A stretch of 10,453 nucleotides of DNA, taken from an uncultured Clostridia bacterium (GTDB taxonomy: Bacteria > Bacillota > Clostridia > Oscillospirales > Oscillospiraceae). Every line of letters begins with the position of its first letter. The stretch's first letter is position 1. The stretch spans positions 1-10,453 of the forward strand of contig CAMDZY010000051.1 in the NCBI GenBank assembly GCA_945910975.1, read 5' to 3'. Below are positions 1-5,700 of this stretch, in pieces. The notes beneath the pieces are model-generated. The model was not told where the DNA came from, made no database searches, and saw only the letters and a list, made by a program, of their open reading frames with translations. Made by a program: the position numbers and the translations under genes.

Positions 1-2
1 GC

Positions 3-1166
3 GCGGAATATGCGGAATTGGAAGAAAAAATTGCATATTACAAGCAACTTTTGACCGATGAAGCGATGCTCCGCAACGTGTTAAAGGACGAATTGACCGC
101 AATTCGCGACAAATACGGCGACGACCGTATCACGGAGATCCAGGATGTCGAAGACGAAATCGACATTGAGGATTTGATTGAGGAAGAGGACTGCTGCTAC
201 ACGCTGTCCAACACTGGATACATCAAGCGCATGAGCGTAGACAGCTACCGCAGCCAGAAGCGCGGCGGCCGCGGCGTGAACGCGCAGAATTTGAAGGACG
301 AGGACTTTGTGGAGAACCTCTTTAGCGCATCGTCACATGACTTTATTCTCTTCTTTACCAACATCGGCAAGGCGCACCGCGTCAAGGGCTACCGCATTCC
401 GGAGTGCAGCCGTACCGCACGCGGCACGGCCATCGTGAATGTGCTGCCGTTGGAGTCGGAGGAAAAAGTGACTGCCGTGGTTCCCACACGCGAGCTGACC
501 GGTGACGAATGCCTTGTGATGGTGACAAAGAACGGCACGGTCAAGCGCTTGCAGCTGAAACAGCTCAACACCGCGCGCAAGGCCGGCATCCGCGCTTTGA
601 CGCTGGACGAGGGCGACGAGCTGATCGCCGTACTGAAAACCAACGGCAACAACGACATTTTTATGGCAACCCGCAACGGCATGGCCATTTGCTTTAATGA
701 AAACGACGTGCGCTTGATGGGTCGCGATGCAGTCGGCGTGCGCGGTATCCGCTTGGACGAAGGCGACCGGGTGATTGGCGCAGAAATCGCCGCTTGGGGC
801 AAACAACTGCTCACCGTCACCGAAAACGGCTACGGCAAGCGCACAGAAATGGTCGAATATATGCGCCTGAACGAAAACGGCGAACGCGGGCCACAGGGTC
901 GCGGCGGCAAGGGTCTGAAAAACTACGCCACCAGCGAAAAAACCGGCGCTGTGGCCGGCATTTTGATCGTGGACGACAACGATGATGTGATGCTGGTGGA
1001 AACCGGCGGCGTGATCATCCGAATGTCCGCCGCAGATGTCAACATCTACAAGCGCGGCACCATGGGCGTGCGCCTGATGCGCGTGGCCGACGGGAACCGT
1101 GTGGTCAGCATCACCCGTGTGGCGCAGGAAGAAAGCGCCGAAGACGGCGAACAAACCGACGAATAA
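3..1166 (+). CDS. gyrA: DNA gyrase subunit A, C-terminal part (5' truncated by window edge)
   Basis: GyrA is the breakage-reunion subunit of DNA gyrase, which introduces negative supercoils with GyrB. The reading frame is open from base 3, so the N-terminal catalytic part with the active-site tyrosine lies outside the window. What is seen is the end of the coiled-coil/tower region (about the first 55 residues, rich in E, K and L), then the C-terminal DNA-wrapping beta-pinwheel. The GyrA box QKRGGRG at 255-275 is the hallmark that separates gyrase from topoisomerase IV ParC. Repeated blade motifs follow, such as TKNGTVKR, TRNGMAI, TENGYGKR and VETGGVIIR, and the protein ends in a short acidic tail (EESAEDGEQTDE). 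An in-frame TTG at 18 is an internal leucine codon, not a start. rnhA follows 41 bases downstream in the same direction. Identification is firm. Confidence 0.97.
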   Translation, partial: AEYAELEEKIAYYKQLLTDEAMLRNVLKDELTAIRDKYGDDRITEIQDVEDEIDIEDLIEEEDCCYTLSNTGYIKRMSVDSYRSQKRGGRGVNAQNLKDEDFVENLFSASSHDFILFFTNIGKAHRVKGYRIPECSRTARGTAIVNVLPLESEEKVTAVVPTRELTGDECLVMVTKNGTVKRLQLKQLNTARKAGIRALTLDEGDELIAVLKTNGNNDIFMATRNGMAICFNENDVRLMGRDAVGVRGIRLDEGDRVIGAEIAAWGKQLLTVTENGYGKRTEMVEYMRLNENGERGPQGRGGKGLKNYATSEKTGAVAGILIVDDNDDVMLVETGGVIIRMSAADVNIYKRGTMGVRLMRVADGNRVVSITRVAQEESAEDGEQTDE

Positions 1167-1171
1167 AATGA

Positions 1172-1197
1172 ACCGGTGGGGATAATTCCCCACCGGT
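1172..1197 (+). promoter_or_regulatory. Perfect 10-bp hairpin between gyrA and rnhA, abutting the rnhA ribosome binding site
   Basis: Left arm ACCGGTGGGG (1172-1181), loop ATAATT, right arm CCCCACCGGT (1188-1197). The stem is perfect and GC-rich but is followed by AGGTAAAATAATG, with no T-tract, so it is a poor intrinsic terminator. The rnhA Shine-Dalgarno AGG (1198-1200) begins directly at the base of the stem, 7 bases before the start codon. It could be an mRNA processing or stability stem, a translational control element for rnhA, or a weak attenuator. The structure is seen directly; the role is inference. Confidence 0.6.
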
Positions 1198-1207
1198 AGG
1201 TAAAATA

Positions 1208-1657
1208 ATGAAGACAATAACTTTATATACAGACGGCGCGTGCAGTGGCAACCCCGGTCCGGGCGGCTGGGGCGCGATTCTGCAATATAACGGCGTAGAA
1301 AAAGAGCTATCCGGCGGCGAAAGCGAAACCACAAACAACCGCATGGAGCTGACAGCCGTCATTGCAGGGTTGCAGGCACTGAAAGAACCTTGCATTGTAG
1401 AATTATATTCTGACTCTAAATATGTCATTGATGCGCTGCAAAAGCGCTGGGTCTATGGTTGGAGGGCGCGCGGTTGGGTGAAATCCGACAAAAAGCCTGC
1501 GTTGAACGTGGATTTGTGGGAGCAGCTGCTTGCCTTGTTGGAACGGCATCAGGTTCGCTACCATTGGGTCAAGGGTCACGCGGAAAACCCCTACAACAAC
1601 CGCTGCGACGAGCTTGCGGTCGCACAGAGCCGGAACTACAAAAGGAACGATATATGA
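1208..1657 (+). CDS. rnhA: Ribonuclease HI
   Basis: This enzyme cleaves the RNA strand of RNA-DNA hybrids, removing R-loops and primer RNA in the cytoplasm. The 149-residue protein has the usual length of the bacterial E. coli-type enzyme (about 155). The catalytic carboxylates are all visible: D9 in YTDGACSGNPGPGGWG, E47 in NNRMEL, D69 in YSDSKYV, and D134 in NRCDELA, with the conserved H124 in WVKGHAENPYNN. The basic protrusion (residues 80-96, W and K/R rich) that binds hybrid is present, so it should be active. The ATG at 1208 has AGG 7 bases upstream. It lies directly behind gyrA, separated only by a hairpin, and its stop overlaps the next start (ATATGA), pointing to translational coupling with the small membrane protein that follows. 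Confidence 0.96.
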   Translation: MKTITLYTDGACSGNPGPGGWGAILQYNGVEKELSGGESETTNNRMELTAVIAGLQALKEPCIVELYSDSKYVIDALQKRWVYGWRARGWVKSDKKPALNVDLWEQLLALLERHQVRYHWVKGHAENPYNNRCDELAVAQSRNYKRNDI

Positions 1658-1833
1658 AACAGTTCTCTATCATCTTAATATGTTATATCATTTCCGCAAT
1701 TTCTCTTGCGCTGACGCTGCTGTTCCGGCTGGTCTGGAATGTACACAGCGTGCGCAGCATCGCGTTTTGCGCGTTTGGTTTGTCGCTGCTGGTAGGGACG
1801 GTTTTGCTGTTCGGCAGAAGACGCCGCAGATGA
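1654..1833 (+). CDS. Small two-helix membrane protein of unknown function (59 aa)
   Basis: Not recognised as a known family. The ATG at 1654 overlaps the rnhA stop by 4 bases, and AAAGGAAC lies at a proper distance upstream (1641-1648), so this start is preferred over longer upstream starts that would overlap rnhA deeply. Two hydrophobic segments are visible, about residues 4-26 and 36-54. They are joined by a short loop with arginines (FRLVWNVHSVRS), and the protein ends in five consecutive arginines after a glycine. By the positive-inside rule the arginine tail should be cytoplasmic, giving a helical hairpin with both ends inside. It is followed 29 bases later by a second membrane protein, so the two may work together. 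The coupling and good ribosome binding site support a real gene; the function is open. Confidence 0.7.
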   Translation: MKQFSIILICYIISAISLALTLLFRLVWNVHSVRSIAFCAFGLSLLVGTVLLFGRRRRR

Positions 1834-1862
1834 TTATTTTGTGACATGGGAAGTGACATTAT

Positions 1863-2381
1863 ATGAGCAAACAAACAAATTTGTCACCGCTGGGAGCCGC
1901 AACGCGCCGCTGCCTGCTGTTTCAATGCTTCGCCATCGGCAGCTGGATGATGCTGTTGCTGGTAAAATTTGGGCTGGATTTTCCGTTTTCCAGCGAAATC
2001 GGCACCATTGCCATTTTCATCACGGCGGCTTTCGTGGTTGCGGCCATGGTGGCCATTGAGGTTTGGTTTCATAAGCTGCCACAGCTCCAGCCAGACACAA
2101 AATCCGTCCGCGATTCGGCGGAAATTGCGCAACACACCTATCTGGTGCTAACGACGCTTGCTTGTATTGCGGTGTTACTGTTACTCATGGCTGCGGTTTT
2201 GATTCTCTTTTTCCACAAAAAAACTTCCGATCCGCCCGTCGAGCGCTATTTCACCAACTGGCCGATGTACGTATTGTCCTTGTCATGGCTGGGACATCTG
2301 AGCTACCTGATTTTCGACGTGGTCAATTTGCACCTGTGGAAAAAATTGCAGCGCAGCGCAGAGGAAACGAGCGAAAGCTGA
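1863..2381 (+). CDS. Four-helix integral membrane protein of unknown function (172 aa)
   Basis: No family recognised. The ATG at 1863 is preceded by GGGAAG (1848-1853), 9 bases away. Hydrophobic segments lie at about residues 17-38, 45-68, 93-117 and 132-151. Between helices 2 and 3 is a polar stretch (HKLPQLQPDTKSVRDSAEIAQ), and between helices 3 and 4 a short loop HKKTSDPPVERYFTNWP. The C-terminus is charged (WKKLQRSAEETSES). No enzymatic motif, lipobox or transporter signature is apparent. It is the last gene of the gyrA-rnhA unit and precedes a clear terminator. The last loop and the WPMYVLSLSWLGHLSYLIFD segment are rich in aromatic residues and would be good probes in a homology search. 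Coding is well supported; the function is unknown. Confidence 0.75.
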   Translation: MSKQTNLSPLGAATRRCLLFQCFAIGSWMMLLLVKFGLDFPFSSEIGTIAIFITAAFVVAAMVAIEVWFHKLPQLQPDTKSVRDSAEIAQHTYLVLTTLACIAVLLLLMAAVLILFFHKKTSDPPVERYFTNWPMYVLSLSWLGHLSYLIFDVVNLHLWKKLQRSAEETSES

Positions 2382-2406
2382 TTGCTGCATCGCTTTTGAA
2401 TAGGAA

Positions 2407-2444
2407 AAGGGGACTGTTTTTTGAAACAGCCCCCTTAAATTTTT
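2407..2444 (+). terminator. Rho-independent terminator between convergent transcription units
   Basis: Arms AAGGGGACTGTTT (2407-2419) and AAACAGCCCCCTT (2424-2436) pair over 13 positions with a single A-C mismatch, around the loop TTTG. AAATTTTT (2437-2444) follows. It ends the gyrA-rnhA-membrane-protein unit. Because the nitroreductase stop lies at 2443 on the other strand, the same stem can form in that transcript. There it is followed by TTTTCC, so it may act in both directions, more weakly leftward. Confidence 0.85.
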
Positions 2445-2961
2445 AACGCAAAAGCAGGTAATCGTCCTTGCGCGGCTTGGGTGTTGCGTAAGGCTTGGCA
2501 GGGAACCCAAGCAGGCAGTGGCCGATGCCAATGTAGTTGCCGGTGATGCCCCAGCTTGCCAGGAGCGCTTGGCCTTCAGGCGAGGAAAATTCTTCCCGCG
2601 CGCGGTGGATCCAGCACGAGCCGATGCCCAAGCTCCACGCGGCGTTCATCAAATTGCCCATGACAAGCGAACCGTCCTCCACACAGGTGGGAACGTCGGC
2701 GTTGGCAAGCACCACGCACACGGTCGGTGCGCCGTAAAACGGGTGCAGATCGGGGTTGCCAAGGATGGCTGCGTTCATGCGCTCCAAGGCGGCAATTTCC
2801 TCCGGCGCTTGCAGCACGACAATTTTCGCGCTCTGTTTTCCCATGCCGCTGGGTGCGTTCATTCCGGCGGCAAGAATTTTGTGCAGCGTGTCGCTGTCGA
2901 CGCGTTCGCCGGTATAGGCTTTGCAGCTGCGCCGCTGGGTCAATGCCTGTAAAACGTCCAT
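2443..2961 (-). CDS. Nitroreductase family protein (FMN-dependent oxidoreductase)
   Basis: The 172-residue protein fits the nitroreductase fold, a homodimeric FMN enzyme using NAD(P)H in the cytoplasm. The N-terminal RRSCKAYTGERV (10-21) matches the family's flavin-phosphate-binding arginine motif. APSGMGKQ (36-43) corresponds to the conserved APSGxNxQ element. GNLMNAAWSLGIGSCWIHR (102-120) matches the conserved helix and strand before the second FMN contact, and LLGFPAKPYATPKPRK (150-165) is the typical C-terminal signature. The substrate cannot be told from sequence. The start is fixed by an excellent AAGGAGG (plus-strand 2969-2975) 7 bases before the ATG. It lies 57 bases behind the SLH/M15 gene, with a strong stem-loop in between. 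Confidence 0.9.
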   Translation of the reverse strand: MDVLQALTQRRSCKAYTGERVDSDTLHKILAAGMNAPSGMGKQSAKIVVLQAPEEIAALERMNAAILGNPDLHPFYGAPTVCVVLANADVPTCVEDGSLVMGNLMNAAWSLGIGSCWIHRAREEFSSPEGQALLASWGITGNYIGIGHCLLGFPAKPYATPKPRKDDYLLLR

Positions 2962-2985
2962 TTTTTATCCTCCTTATCGACATAT

Positions 2986-3011
2986 GCGGAGCTTTGTTGC
3001 CAAAGCTCCGC
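2986..3011 (-). promoter_or_regulatory. Perfect 11-bp stem-loop with a GCAA tetraloop between the cell-wall peptidase and the nitroreductase
   Basis: Plus-strand arms GCGGAGCTTTG (2986-2996) and CAAAGCTCCGC (3001-3011) pair perfectly around TTGC. In the minus-strand transcript the loop is GCAA, a GNRA tetraloop. The T-tract on that strand (ATTTTTT, just after the SLH-gene stop) comes before the stem, not after it, and ATATGTCG follows the stem. It is therefore not a standard terminator in the direction of the genes. It may be an mRNA-stabilising or processing stem, or a weak attenuator. Confidence 0.6.
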
Positions 3012-3018
3012 AAAAAAT

Positions 3019-4464
3019 TTATGTACCGAAGAAACTAAAGTGCATATAATCCTTATATCCACTGCGCCAGTAGATGCCGCGGGTGAAGCCGTATTTTTCA
3101 AAAATCTTTTCCACCTCGCCGCCGACAGGGAAGGAATATTCGCTGCGGCTCGGGTCGAAGAAGCTGCCGGTGATGGCGTTGCCGTTGGGGTCGCAATAGT
3201 AGTTTTCGTCCCAGTTGATGTCGATGGCCAGACCGGGGGTGTGCTCAGATTTGCTGCACCAGCGATAGCCGCCAAGGCTGTGGATGGGTGGCTTGGAGGG
3301 CAGCGCGTAGATTTCTGCAAAAATTTGCTGCACGGTTGCGGCGATGTTTTTGTGAATGGTCAGGTTATATGTCCGCGTGATTCTTTGCTTGTTGCTGCCG
3401 ATGTCCCAAACATTGACGGTGATCGTTGTCAAATTCTGCTCGGCTTCCGCGCTGGAGCTGTAAACCAAGCGGGGATCGTCAACGTAGCGGCCAAAAATGC
3501 GGTTGCATTTGCTGCTGTAGGTTTCGCCTTTATATGCTAAATCAGCGGCACTTTGTGCGGTCACAGTGACAGAAGCCTTCTTTTGGTTGCAGGTGACAAC
3601 GGACAAAACGGCGGTGCCGGGGCTTTGCCAGGTGGCAAGGCCGTCCGTCGTGACGCGGATGACGGCGGGGTTATTCGATACCCAAGTCATCGATTGATTG
3701 TCCGCAATCTCGGGCGCGATGTCGGCCTTGAGCAAAAAGCTCTGGCCACGGCTGAGCGAGGTGGGCGCGGCGGTAATTTTTACGCCGCTTGGCAGAAGAA
3801 ATTTGTCGTTCTTTACCAGTGCGCGGTGCAGTTTCGAGAAGACCACGCAGCACTCGGCACGTGTGGCGCCGGACTTGGGTGCAAAGCGATAGGTGCCGTC
3901 ACCGTTCGCAATGCCGCTGAGAATGCCGGTAATTTGCAACAGATCCACGGCGTCGCTTGCCCATTTGGCGATGATTTTTTCATCGGCAAAATCGCCGGTG
4001 TACGGTGTCTGTTCGGGCGGCTTGAAGCTATAGCCCAAAAAGCGGGAATAGTTTGCCACCAGCACGGACATCTGCTCGCGGGTGACAGGCGAATCCGGCG
4101 AGAAGGTAAAGTTGCCGGTGCCTTTGGCTACGCCGTTGTGAACGGCCCAGCTGATATAGGGCGCATAATAGGCGTTAGAGCGCACATCGGTGAAGAATGG
4201 CTGATTTTCCTTCCATTGTGCGGCCTTCACACCTGCCAGCCGACCCAGAACCGTCACAAACATCCCGCGCGTCATGCCGGCGTTCGGGGAAAAGGTCGTG
4301 TCACTGGTGCCGCTGAACAGACCCAGCGAACAGACATCTTGAATATATTTTGCAGCCCAATGGTCTGCCGTATCGGTAAAACCGCCGCCGGCCAGCGCCG
4401 TTGCGGGAAATGCGGCCAGCAGAATTGCCAAGCAGAGCATCAAAGCAATCAGATGTTTGCGCAT
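3019..4464 (-). CDS. Secreted SLH-domain, Ig-like-domain, M15-family peptidoglycan peptidase
   Basis: This is an exported cell-wall enzyme of 481 residues. A signal peptide is clear: K and R near the N-terminus, a hydrophobic core at residues 5-20, and ATALA/GG with likely cleavage after A25. Three SLH repeats follow (about 29-72, 90-140, 158-213; each has an FTD/FAD-like start and a TRxx motif) and should hold the protein on secondary cell-wall polymer. Residues about 228-304 look like a bacterial Ig-like (Big_2) domain with SMTWVSNNPAVIRVTTDG and GTAVLSVVT. The C-terminal domain (about 370-481) is an M15/VanY-like zinc peptidase. The zinc ligands are H408 and D415 in SEHTPGLAIDI and H475 in DYMHF, with D472 as the probable catalytic acid three residues before H475. 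The likely substrate is a D-Ala-D-Ala or L-Ala-D-Glu peptide in the wall. The start has GGAGG at plus-strand 4471-4475. Confidence 0.92.
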   Translation of the reverse strand: MRKHLIALMLCLAILLAAFPATALAGGGFTDTADHWAAKYIQDVCSLGLFSGTSDTTFSPNAGMTRGMFVTVLGRLAGVKAAQWKENQPFFTDVRSNAYYAPYISWAVHNGVAKGTGNFTFSPDSPVTREQMSVLVANYSRFLGYSFKPPEQTPYTGDFADEKIIAKWASDAVDLLQITGILSGIANGDGTYRFAPKSGATRAECCVVFSKLHRALVKNDKFLLPSGVKITAAPTSLSRGQSFLLKADIAPEIADNQSMTWVSNNPAVIRVTTDGLATWQSPGTAVLSVVTCNQKKASVTVTAQSAADLAYKGETYSSKCNRIFGRYVDDPRLVYSSSAEAEQNLTTITVNVWDIGSNKQRITRTYNLTIHKNIAATVQQIFAEIYALPSKPPIHSLGGYRWCSKSEHTPGLAIDINWDENYYCDPNGNAITGSFFDPSRSEYSFPVGGEVEKIFEKYGFTRGIYWRSGYKDYMHFSFFGT

Positions 4465-4475
4465 AATATGCCTCC

Positions 4476-4523
4476 GTTACAATTTGTTACTATTATGGTA
4501 CAAAATTTGTAACCACGTTACAA
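4476..4523. promoter_or_regulatory. Repeated GTTACAA operator-like elements before the SLH/M15 gene
   Basis: A perfect dyad TTGTAAC-CAC-GTTACAA (4507-4523) covers the candidate -35 and part of the spacer. A second element GTTACAATTTGTTAC (4476-4490) carries the same GTTACAA half-site plus a direct GTTAC copy. It sits near the expected transcription start, 41 bases from the first (GTTACAA to GTTACAA). The arrangement suggests a dimeric repressor or activator binding at two sites. The identity of the regulator is unknown. Confidence 0.5.
4495..4523 (-). promoter_or_regulatory. Candidate promoter of the SLH/M15 peptidase gene
   Basis: On the minus strand, TTGTAA (4523-4518) and TACCAT (4500-4495) are separated by 17 bases. 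They would start transcription about 20 bases before the GGAGG ribosome binding site. The -10 is imperfect; CATAAT overlaps it two or three bases on but lacks a well-spaced -35. The -35 lies within the dyad at 4507-4523. Plausible, moderate support. Confidence 0.4.
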
Positions 4524-4572
4524 TTGGCAAATTGCACAAATTTTTCAGAAATTTTTGGAAGATTTGCACGTT

Positions 4573-5691
4573 CTACCGCAGCTGCGCAATTGCCTGCTGC
4601 AATGCACAAAGCAGCTGCGCAACCTCCGCTTCCGTCGTAAAGCGGCAGAGCGAAACGCGGATACTGCCGTCAATCAATTCCGGCGCGATGCCGCAGGCCT
4701 CCAAAACATGGCTGCGGTGTCCCTTTGCGCACGCGGAACCTGCCGACACATAGACCCCTTGATCCTGTAGGCAATTGATCAGTCCCTGACTGCGCACGCC
4801 GGGAACGGACAGGTTGATAATGTGCGGCGCCTGCTGTGCACCCAACAGTACAACGCCGTCCATTTTTCGCAGACCGTCCTGCGCCAAGTTGCGCAGCCGG
4901 GTCATTTCGGCAATGTCGGCGCGCAGATTTCCCGCCTTGCACGCCGCGCCAAAGGCCGCAATCGCGGGCAGCGCTTCCGTGCCGCTGCGATAGTTTCTTT
5001 CCTGCCCGCCGCCCAAAAGCAAGGGGGGCAGCGTCAGTCCCGGCCGCAGATACAATGCGCCTGCGCCCTTGATGCCGTGAATTTTGTGCGCGGAAACGGA
5101 GATCATATCCGCGCCCAGCGTTGCGGCGCGGAACGGGATTTTGCAAAAGCCTTGCACCGCATCGGTGTGAAACAGCGCGTTTGGGCAACGCTGATGGGTC
5201 AGCTTGGCCATTTTTTCAATCGGCATCACCGCGCCGGTTTCGTTGTTGACCATCATAATCGAAACCAGAATGGTGTCCGGCCGCAGTGCCTGTGCCAGCT
5301 GCGTCAAGCTGACTTGTCCGTTGGCATCCGGCTTGAGATAGGTGACGTCAAAGCCACGCGCCTCGAGCTGTTGCAGCGGATGCAGTACGGCATGATGCTC
5401 CACGGCGGTGCTGACGATGTGCCTGCCCTGCTTTCCCAACCGCTGCGCGGCGGAAAACAGCGCCCAGTTGTCCGCTTCCGTACCGCCGGAGGTGAAAAAT
5501 ACGCGGTCGGCCTGTGCGCCCAGTGCCTCCGCCACCGAAAGCCGCGATTGTTGCAGCAGGCGGCTGGCTTCAATGCCCAGCCGGTGCAGGCTCGACGGGT
5601 TGCCCCAACCATCACATAACGCGTGATTTACCGCCTCGACGGCTTCCGGACAGGGTTTTGTGGTAGATGAATTGTCAAAATATGCAATCAT
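4573..5691 (-). CDS. Cysteine desulfurase, NifS/IscS family (class V aminotransferase fold)
   Basis: This PLP enzyme removes sulfur from L-cysteine as a persulfide for thio-modification of tRNA or for Fe-S clusters. The 372-residue protein is family length and starts with the typical YFDNSSTTKPCPEAVEAV. GNPSSLHRLG (30-39), FTSGGTEADNWAL (66-78) and VEHHAVLHP (97-105, with H99/H100 near the cofactor) are visible. NNETGAVMPIE (149-159) and HTDAVQ (175-180, D177 contacting the PLP ring nitrogen) follow. The PLP lysine is K203 in SAHKIHG, and the persulfide-forming cysteine is C321 in SAGSACAKGHRSHVL. The start lies only 9 bases after the mnmE stop, so the two form one unit. That suggests, without proving, that it supplies sulfur for the 2-thiouridine of the same wobble base that MnmE modifies. 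An nifS versus iscS label cannot be assigned safely. Confidence 0.94.
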   Translation of the reverse strand: MIAYFDNSSTTKPCPEAVEAVNHALCDGWGNPSSLHRLGIEASRLLQQSRLSVAEALGAQADRVFFTSGGTEADNWALFSAAQRLGKQGRHIVSTAVEHHAVLHPLQQLEARGFDVTYLKPDANGQVSLTQLAQALRPDTILVSIMMVNNETGAVMPIEKMAKLTHQRCPNALFHTDAVQGFCKIPFRAATLGADMISVSAHKIHGIKGAGALYLRPGLTLPPLLLGGGQERNYRSGTEALPAIAAFGAACKAGNLRADIAEMTRLRNLAQDGLRKMDGVVLLGAQQAPHIINLSVPGVRSQGLINCLQDQGVYVSAGSACAKGHRSHVLEACGIAPELIDGSIRVSLCRFTTEAEVAQLLCALQQAIAQLR

Positions 5692-5700
5692 AAATGCTCC

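Noticed and set aside
1172..1207. Intrinsic terminator after gyrA
   Set aside because: The stem is strong but there is no T-tract on either side; recorded as a hairpin of unknown role instead.
333..1334. Long open frame of 333 codons antisense to gyrA and rnhA
   Set aside because: It is opposite two firmly identified genes, has no family resemblance or ribosome binding site, and is rich in H, A and V as expected for the mirror of a G+C-biased gene.
1459..1653. Upstream start for the 59-residue membrane protein
   Set aside because: It would overlap rnhA by about 200 bases; the ATG at 1654 has a good ribosome binding site and the common ATGA overlap.
3553..4512. Open frame of 319 codons antisense to the SLH/M15 gene
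   Set aside because: It mirrors a gene with signal peptide, SLH repeats and zinc ligands; glycine- and arginine-rich composition without domains.
4527..4572. Terminator after the cysteine desulfurase
   Set aside because: The AT-rich stretch has repeated AAATTTTT and TTGCAC words but no stable stem followed by a T-run on the minus strand.
4822..5619. Open frame of 265 codons antisense to the cysteine desulfurase
   Set aside because: The opposite strand encodes all catalytic motifs of the desulfurase; this one shows no domain or start signal.
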